A stretch of 64,000 nt of DNA from positions 7,200,001 through 7,264,000 of the forward strand of contig CANTUV010000003.1 of assembly GCA_947685225.1 (NCBI GenBank), in the 5' to 3' direction. How positions within the stretch are numbered: position 1 is the stretch's first letter; the number at the start of each line of letters is the position of its first letter. The position numbers were made by a program, and so were the translations under genes. This document shows, piece after piece, positions 24,801 to 33,800 of the stretch. The DNA is from Garcia nutans (Eukaryota > Streptophyta > Magnoliopsida > Malpighiales > Euphorbiaceae). The notes below the pieces were generated by a model, which did no database searches, was not told the DNA's origin, and worked only from the letters and a program-made list of their open reading frames with translations.

Positions 24801-27800
24801 TAGTCTTCCAAGGTTCTGTTCAGTCTCTCCGTTTGGCCATCACTTCGTGGGTGGTAGGCTGAAGACGTGAAGTTTTACTCCCATCAAACGAAATAATTAC
24901 TGCCAAAAGTTGCTGGAAAAACTCTCTCTATCTGAGATAATAGTGTTGGGCAGTCCATGCAATTTAACTACTGATTCCATAAAGGATTTTGCTACTGTGG
25001 TGGCTGAATATGGATGGTGGAGAGGAAGAAGGTGAGCATACTTTGTGAAACTATCTACAACCACCAAAATTATATCATAACCTTGTGATTTGGGTAGCTA
25101 TTCTATGAAATCAATGCTAACAACTAACCAAGGAGAGGTGGGAACTGGTAGGGGCTAGAGTAAGCCAGGGTAACTGCAACTTTCAGCTTTACACCTACAA
25201 CAAATATCACAAGCCTTTACCCAATCAATTATTGACTTTAACAAAGATGGCCAACAGAAATATTGCCTCACTCTGTTGTATGTAGCTTGAATTCCTGAGT
25301 GACCACCCAAAGGTGAATCATGTAGTTGAGTCAAGAGCTTACTTCTTAAATCAGTGGAATTGCGAATATAAACTTTGTTTTTGTATCCAGTACCCCATTG
25401 CTGAATGAGTGATTAGGTCTGGCATGAGGAGTGGTAGAAAGCTGTAGTATCAGGTCTTGAGCTAAAGAATCATCAGTATAAGATTCTTCTACCTCTTTAA
25501 CCCAAGATGGTATGATTGAAGAAGTGAGGAGAGTGCTGGTTTCTTGTCCTTCATCCCTTCGAGACAATGCATCAACCACTGTATTGGACTTCCCCTTCTT
25601 GTACTGAATGCAGTAATCCAACCCCAATAACTTCGTAACTCCTCTTTGCTGGACATATGTATGGAGCTTTTGTTCCAACAAGTGTTTAATGCTCTCATGA
25701 TCAGTCTTTATTATGAATTTGTTATGCTCTAGGTAATGGCGCCACTTAGTAATTGCATACACAATGGCCATAAGCTCTTGTTCATAAGCTGACAATGCTT
25801 GATTCCTTGAGCTAAGAGTTTTGGAGAGATATGCTATGGGTCTTCCTTCTTGTCTTAATACTGCCCTAATACCAGTGCCACTAGCATCACTCTCCAAAAT
25901 AAACTGCTTAGAGAAGTTTGGTAGTGCTAGGATTGGAGCCTTCATCATGGCATCTTTTAATTCTTGAAAGTCAGCTTCTGCTAGTGAATTCCATTGAAAA
26001 CTACCCTTCTTAAGCAAGTCAGTCAAGGGCCTACTAATGCCTCCATAATTTCTTATAAATCTCCTATAATAGCTTGTCGACCCAAGGAATCCTCTCAGTT
26101 CTTTCAAGGTTTTTGGAGTAGGTCAATTCTTCATAGCTTCCATCTTAGTCTCATCTGTAGCTACTCCTTCAGCAGTTATGATATGGGCTAAATATTCTAT
26201 AGAGGTGCAGCCAAAAGAGCATTTCTCCCATTTAGCAAACAACTTTTGATTACTCAAAATTTTGAATATCTCTAACTGTGAGAGATGCAACTCTTCAAAC
26301 TTGCTATAAACCAAGATATTGTCAAAAAACACCAAAACGAACCGTTGTAGCATGGGTCTGAATATCTAGTTCATTGGCGCTTGAAATGTTGCTGGGGCGT
26401 TAGTGAGACCAAATGGCATCACAGTGAATTCATAATGCCCTGTATGAGTGTGAAAGATTATTTTGTGAATGTCTTCGGGTTCCATACGAATCTGATGATA
26501 TCCTGACCTCAGATCGATCTTGAAGTATATCATAGCCCCTTGGAGTTCATCCAATAAATCTTCGATGATTGGAATGGGAAACTTGTTCTTCACTGTGAGG
26601 TTGTTCAGCTGTCTGTAATCAACACAAAACCTCCAGGTGTTGTCTTTCTTTTTCACCAGTAAGGCAGGGAAAGCAAACAGACTGTTGCTAGGTTGTATGA
26701 TTGAGTTGTCTAGCATTTCTTGGGTTAGCTTTTCAATTTCATGTTTTTGTATATGGGGGTAACGATAAGGTCTAATACTTACCGGTTCAGCATTTGGTTT
26801 GAGTGGAATGCTATGGTTATGAGATCTGAATGGAGGTAGGGTGTTAGGCTTCTGAAAGATATGTTGGTATTTGGTCAATAAGGATTGAAGGGAGTTCTTG
26901 AATGGAAGAGGAGTTTGGTTAAATTTTGGGATGTTTAGTGTGGTTAAGGTAATGGAAAACAGTCGAGTGGATATCCCCTGCCATCCTTCTTGGATCATCT
27001 TATATAGTGACTTGTCACTCAACAATTTGGCTGAGACATTGTCAGCCATTCCCTTTAACTCTACCAGCTTCCCTTCCTTCTTGAATGTGAGTTTGTAGGC
27101 ATCAAAATCAAAGGTTAGGTGTATAGGTCTTCATCCAATTCACCCCTCGAACGATATCGTAATCTCCAATGTCGAGGACCCTCTAATCAAATTGGAAACG
27201 ATGTCCCTGCATCGACCAAGAACACCCAAAACATTTTGCCCGAACTACAAATTTTCTTCCGTCTGCTACTGTCACAGTAGCGTGATTAACATGGGTGGTA
27301 GGCAACTTGAGTTCCTCAATCACCTTGTTGTCTATAAAGATATGAGTACTGCCGCTGTCAATCAAGATGATCAACACTCTGTTCTTGATTTGCCCTTTCA
27401 ATTTAATTATATTATCAGAAATATATCCATCCATAGCATGCAATGACAACTCTACTCTCTCTGTTGTTTCATTATCTGTTGGGTCCTGTTCAACATCTTG
27501 CCAATCATCTTCTGTATCTATCTCATCTTCTTCTTCGGTTCCCAACACAACCATGGTAGTCTTTTGCTGACACCGGTGGCTTGGATAGTACCTATCTCCA
27601 CACTTGAAATAGGCGTTGCTAGGTTTCTTTTGGTTGGAGTAAGGAATGACAACATTTCTGTGATTGTTGTGCTGGAGTTTAAGGGCTGCTGTGTTAATGG
27701 GTTTTGGGTTTAATAGTTGGTTGGGGTTCGGGTTGGAGGTGGCTATTTTTATTGGTCGTGGGTTTGGGTTACTGGGTCGGTGGTTGAAAGGAGAACGATA

Positions 27801-30800
27801 AGTTCTATTGGTAGCTTCCAACGTTCATTCCTGAATTCTCACCTGTTCGAAAGCTTCATATATAGTTTATGGACGGAGCAATCGCACCGCCCCCCCGATC
27901 TCTGGTTTCAGTCCACCCATGAAGCATGATATGAAATAGGTTTCAGTGAGGAATGGGTGTTGCTCCTCCATCTGAGCCTTCTTGTCCTCAAACTCCTCCT
28001 GAAATTCTAACACCGTACCTCTCTGTATCAACTGATTAAACTCCGCCACTACGTCTTCTACTGCAGTCTGCTGTTGCGAACTGCTCCCAAGTGGCATTAG
28101 GGTGAGTTTTTGCGTATCCCCAGAACCATTTCTCTGGTTGTTCTCCTGTAAAACACAGAGCAATTGAGAAGGTTTTCTATATATTGAATGGGAAAAAAAC
28201 TACACATTTATATACAAAGAGATTCCCTAGAATAGGAAGCTAATCCCTCTAGAATAGGAAACTAATCCTATAATTAATACTAAAATCTCTACTAATTACA
28301 ACTATAATCTCCTTTCTATATCTGTACAGATTCTATAACACTCCCCCGCAAGCTGGAGCATAGATATTGATCATGCCCAGCTTGGTACAAACGTAGTTGA
28401 CCCGATTTCCTGGTAAGGCTTTAGTGAATACATCCGCCAGTTGACTTCCGGTTCTAACATGTTGAGTTGAGATTGTACCATCTTCTAGCTTTTCTTGGGT
28501 GAAGTGACAGTCAACTTCAGTATGTTTGGTTTGTTCGTGATATACAGGATTAGTGGCAATGTAAATGGCTGCCTCATTGTCACACCATAATGTCATTGGT
28601 TTTGTTGGAGAAAATCCAATTTCTTCAAGCAAGTGTCGTAGCCATACAAGTTCACAGGTTGTTTGTGCCATAGCCCTGTATTCAGATTCCGCACTTGAAC
28701 GTGAAACCACTGTCTGCTTCTTACTTTTCAAAGACACAAGATTGCCTCCAACAAACACACAGTAACCAGTCATGGATCGTCTATCTGTGAGATCACCCGC
28801 ATAATCAGCATCTGTAAACCCCTCTACCCTATGATGACCATGATTTTGATATAAGATTCCATGTCCAGGTGCTCTTTTCAAATATCTTAGAATATGAGTC
28901 AAAGCATCCCAATGTGAAGTTCCGGGAGATGATACAAACTGACTTACCACACTCGCTGGAAATGCAATGTCAGGACGAGTGATCGTAAGATAATTCAATT
29001 TCCCAATAATTCTTCTATACTTTTCAGGATTTTCAAGTAGATCTCCATCTTCAGGTTTTAACTTCACATTTGGTATCATTGGTGCATCATGAATCTTTGC
29101 TCCAATCATTCCTGCATCATTCAGTAGATCGAGACAATATTTCCTCTGAGTCAAAAAGATTTCCTTCCGTCTACGAAGAACCTCGATCCCCAAGAAATGC
29201 TTTAATGGTCCTAGATCCTTGGTTTGAAAACAAGTACCGAGAAACGCTTTTAATTTTGAAATTCCCATCTTATCACTTCCAGTAATCACAATATCATCAA
29301 CATACACAACTAGCAAAATGTACCTTGAGCTAAATGAAAGGGCAGCCCGGTGCACGAATGCTCCCGCAATGAGCGAAGTCTGGGGAAGGGTCGGACCCAT
29401 TGGGCTAGATGATGTGAAAAATATAGAATGATCATATGCACTTCTTCGTAATCCAAATTCAATCACAGCAGAACTAAATCTCCCAAACCATGCACGTGGA
29501 GACTGTTTCAGACCATATAAAGATTTCCGTAACTTACATACCTTGTCGGACTCCCCCTGAGCAACAAATCCAGGTGGTTGCTCCATGAACACTTCTTCAC
29601 ACAAATCACTGTGTAAGAAGGCATTTTTCACATCTAGTTGATGGAGATCCCAATCATAAGTGGCAGCTAGTGAGATAAAAAGTTGAACAGATGAGAGCTT
29701 AGCAACTGGAGAGAATGTCTTAGAATAGTCAATACCATAAGATTGAGCATACCCCTTTGCAACCAAATGAGCTTTTAGTCGTGCAACCGAACCATCTGGA
29801 TTCATCTTAACTGTGTAGACCCATTTACAACCAATAGCTTTCTTTCCTGAAGGTAATGTAACTAGATCCCAAGTATGATTATACTCTAGTGCCATCATTT
29901 CTTCTTTCATTGCCTTTTGCCAACCATGATGAGCTAATGCTTCAGATATGGACTTAGGAATAACAACAGAGTCTAAAGATGCTACAAAGGACTTAGAAGA
30001 AGGAGATAAAGTATCATAAGAAACATAGGCCGAAATGGGATAAGTGCAGGTGTGTTTATCTTTGCGAAGAGCAATTGGTTGATCAAGGCTTGGGTCAGGG
30101 ACAGGCACAGGATCTGGAGATGAAGCAGCGGGTGCAACACTAGTGTCTGAGTCAAGAGAAGGTGCCTCAATTGCATACGCCACACGTCGTGAGTAGACAT
30201 GACGAACAACAGGCCGAGGAGGGGGTTGTACCTGTTCACTGACAGTATAAACAAGAAACTCATCCATAGAATTAGTTTGAAGAGACGCAGGAAAAGAAGA
30301 TGCAGCAGAACTGAAGAAAGGATTGTTCTCAAAGAAAGTAACATCTGCAGACACCAAGTAACGACCTAAAGAAGGAGAATAACATCAATACCCTTTTTGT
30401 TGTCGAGAGTACCCCAAAAAGACACATTTAAGAGATTTGGGATCGAGTTTGGATACCTGTGGTCGCATGTCTTGAACAAAACAAGTGCACCCAAACACTC
30501 GAGGAGGAAGAGGAAATAAAGCTTTTGACGGAAAGAGGAGAGAATAAGGGACTTGACCATGAAGAACAGAAGAAGGAATGCAATTAATGAGGAAACAGGC
30601 AGTGGAAACTGCATCAGCCCAAAATGGTTTTGGAACCTGCATATGAAACATTAATGCTCGAGCAACGTCTAATAAATAACGATTCTTTCGTTCAACCACA
30701 CCGTTTTGTTGAGGAGTAACAATACAAGAGTTTTGGTGAATTATGCCATGTTGTGAGAGGTAAGATGCAAATGTGCTAGAAAGATATTCTTTTGCATTGT

Positions 30801-33800
30801 CGCTTCTCAAAAGACAAATAGGTTTATTAAACTGTGTTTTGATTTCAGCATGAAAAGCACAAAATATTGAAAATAAGTTTGAACGAGATTTCATAGGATA
30901 AAGCCAAGTTACTCGAGAATAATCATCAACAAATGTTACAAAATAACGAAAACCTGATTTAGACAAAACAGGACAAGGACCCCATATATCAGAATGCACT
31001 AAATAAAAAGGAGACTCAACACGTTTATTTATTCTAGGAGAGTAAGACACCCTATGATGTTTAGCATACTGACAAGCTTCACATTCTAATGTAGACTCTT
31101 GTTTAAGACTAGGACATAATTTATGTAGAACAGGAAGAGGTGGATGACCAAGTTGACAATGAAGCTGTAGAGAAGTAGAACTTGCACACGCAATTGAGCG
31201 AGGCACAGATTGCAAATTTGATTCAAGAGTGTATAGCCCATCCACTAAACACCCTTTACCAATAATCTGCTTCGTCCCAAGATCCTGAAAAAGATAATAA
31301 GTAGGATAGAAAATAACACAACAGTTAAAGCTTTTTGTTAGCTGGCTAACAGATAACAAATTAAAAGGAAATTGAGATAAGCATAAGACAGATGACAACG
31401 GAAGAGTTTTGGCTGGGTATGCTGTCCCATGCCCAATAACTGAAGCTTTAGACCCATTTGCTAGAGTAACAGGAGGTAAGCTGGCAGAAGATTTAAAAGA
31501 AGAAAGGATACCTGTGTCTCCAATCATATGATCAGTGACACCTGAGTCAACAATCCAATTACGATATGAGGTGGAAAGACAAGCAGCATGATTACCTGTA
31601 TTAGCCAGTGTAGATACTGATGGTTGTTCAGGAACACCTGAAATCTGCTGCTGGGCACTAGTTAATCGGGCATATTCATCAACTGAAATGGTGATAGAAG
31701 GAGAAGAGGACTGAGGATGTGGTAAAATGCCCTCTTGTGTGGCCATGTTAGCATACTTTCTTGGGCTCGAGTACTTGGGAGGTTTGCCATGTAACTTCCA
31801 GCAATTCTTCTTAATATGCCCCTCTTCTTTACAATAGTGACATATTCGGATTGTGCTACTACCTCCACTTCCGGTTTTGCTTCCCTGATTAGCATTACTT
31901 ACTAGGGCTACTGTATCACCCGAAGTAACCGAGCATACACTTCTATAAGTGAAGGAAGTGTCCCCCCACTAGTTAACAACTGAGTGCGAGCCACACTATA
32001 TTCAGGCCCTAACCTTGCTAGGAAACACTGCACTTGCACAAGTTCTTTCTGTTCTTGCATTTTCTTTATATCGGCAACAATAGGAAAGATAGATCGCTCT
32101 TTTTCAACAACATTTTTGAATTCTGCATAATATTGTTTAAGAGAGCGGCCTTTTTGATCCAGTCGATAGAGTTTGAAAAGCAGGTTGTGCACATAGGACA
32201 TATCTTCTTTAGAAGCAAACATAAATTCAAGATACTCCCATAATTCTCTAACAGACTCGCAGTGGGTCACAACATCGTCAACCGATGGGTCTAAAGTATT
32301 TTGAATTTGATTAAACAATTTATCATCCTCTTTTATCCATTTCTTTCTAGCCTCAGGGTTCGAGGGAGGGTGACCAGTTAAATGGTCCTTTAAATAAGCA
32401 TTGTTCACAAATCTACGAATAATTCTTTTCCATTGGGCATAATTATGATTTCCGGTTAACTTTCTATCGGTGATTCTTGACGAACCAAACGTAACCTCAG
32501 TTACAACCTTCTTTTCACTACTGTCCCCCATTTAACACAGAGAAAATAACATTGAGAAGTCCAAAAACACAACCAAACAGAAACAAAAACCGAACCTGAT
32601 CACTGTTCACATGCACTTATCACTGTTCACGTGTCAGAAACGAGGAGAATGTAAAAACGGACCACCAGGACAGACAACTGCCACCAATGCGATGCTGGAA
32701 CAGGAAAGTCGACCGCCGGTAACCGTAGCACGCGCCTCCACGCGCCGGCGCGTGATCTCTGGCGGGAAAACAACAGTGCGCGTGTACCTCACTCGCCGCC
32801 CTCTAGACCACCGGACTTCAGAGGATGGTCGAACTGGACCTGTTCTACCTTAAAGTGGGGGCTGTGATGAGAAGCAATTCTGTTTTATTATAACTGTAAA
32901 ACACAGCTCCCTCTGCTCTTCTTCCGGCGGTCAGTTACAATTCTGTTTTATGGCTCTGATACCATGTAAAACACAGAGCAATTGAGAAGGTTTTCTATAT
33001 ATTGAATGGAAAAAAAACTACTCATATTTATATACAAAGAGATTCCCTAGAATAGGAAGCTAATCCCTCTAGAATAGGAAACTAATCCTATAATTAATAC
33101 TAAAATCTCTACTAATTACAACTATAATCTCCTTTCTATATCTGTACAGATTTTATAACACTCCCAAATAACGTGGTCCTAGTCCCATTTTATGTTCCTC
33201 TGGAACTTCATAGACAAGGAAGTACTTGTTACACTTCCATAGCCAAGATTGAGGGCTCTTACCTTGAAAAAGTGGAAGCTCCATCTTCGGAAGAAGGCGC
33301 ACTAAGTACCCTCTCTGATTTCCTTCAAGTTGCGTGAACCGATTGTCCTCTGGGTCTCTGGCTCGGGGTGTTGGAAGAATACCTCTGGCTATAGGAATTG
33401 CTGGTCTTTCCATGGAAGATGTATCCTTAGAAGTCGACTCCTTGCCTTTGCCCAGGTTAGTCATCATATCCATCATTTTTTGAAAATTGATTGCTGAGCT
33501 TCAACTGTTTGGAACGTGTTCGTTGTTGTTCAGCTCTAGCGGTTTGATTTTCCTTTTGAATAGCTTCAGTTTGCAAATAGACATCGGTAAGTTTTGCTCT
33601 GATATCATCTATTTTCTCAGTTTCAGATCCTTCCCCAATAGCTGGGTTTATGGGTTTCCTTCCTGTTTTACTCATTGTAAAAAGAATTATGCCTAGATCG
33701 ATGCTCTGATACTAGTTGTTCTGTAGCGACAATTCACACAAACTCACAGTAACAATCAGTTAGAGAATCAGAGTTAGAGAGATAGAAATAGGCGGAAAAG

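Larger units (their letters stand above)
28147..33160 (-). mobile_element. Copia element nested in the Ty3 gag
   Basis: LTRs at 28147-28340 and 32965-33160 differ by three substitutions and a 2-bp indel by my reading. PPT (CTCCCCCGCAAGCTGG, 28341-28356) and primer site GCTCTGATACCA (32953-32964) are intact. The flanks share CTCC (28143-28146 and 33161-33164), a short target duplication. The coding region is close to intact: gag and pol are broken by one frameshift near 31920-31935, one TGA stop at 30385-30387, and a SINE-derived insertion near 29338-29403. It is closely related to the intact Copia at 14029-19094 (same domain text and leader motifs). Orientation is antisense to the host gene. 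Confidence 0.95.

Noticed and set aside
32611..32853. 80-aa plus-strand ORF next to the nested Copia gag
   Set aside because: Lies antisense in the Copia leader; no family resemblance.
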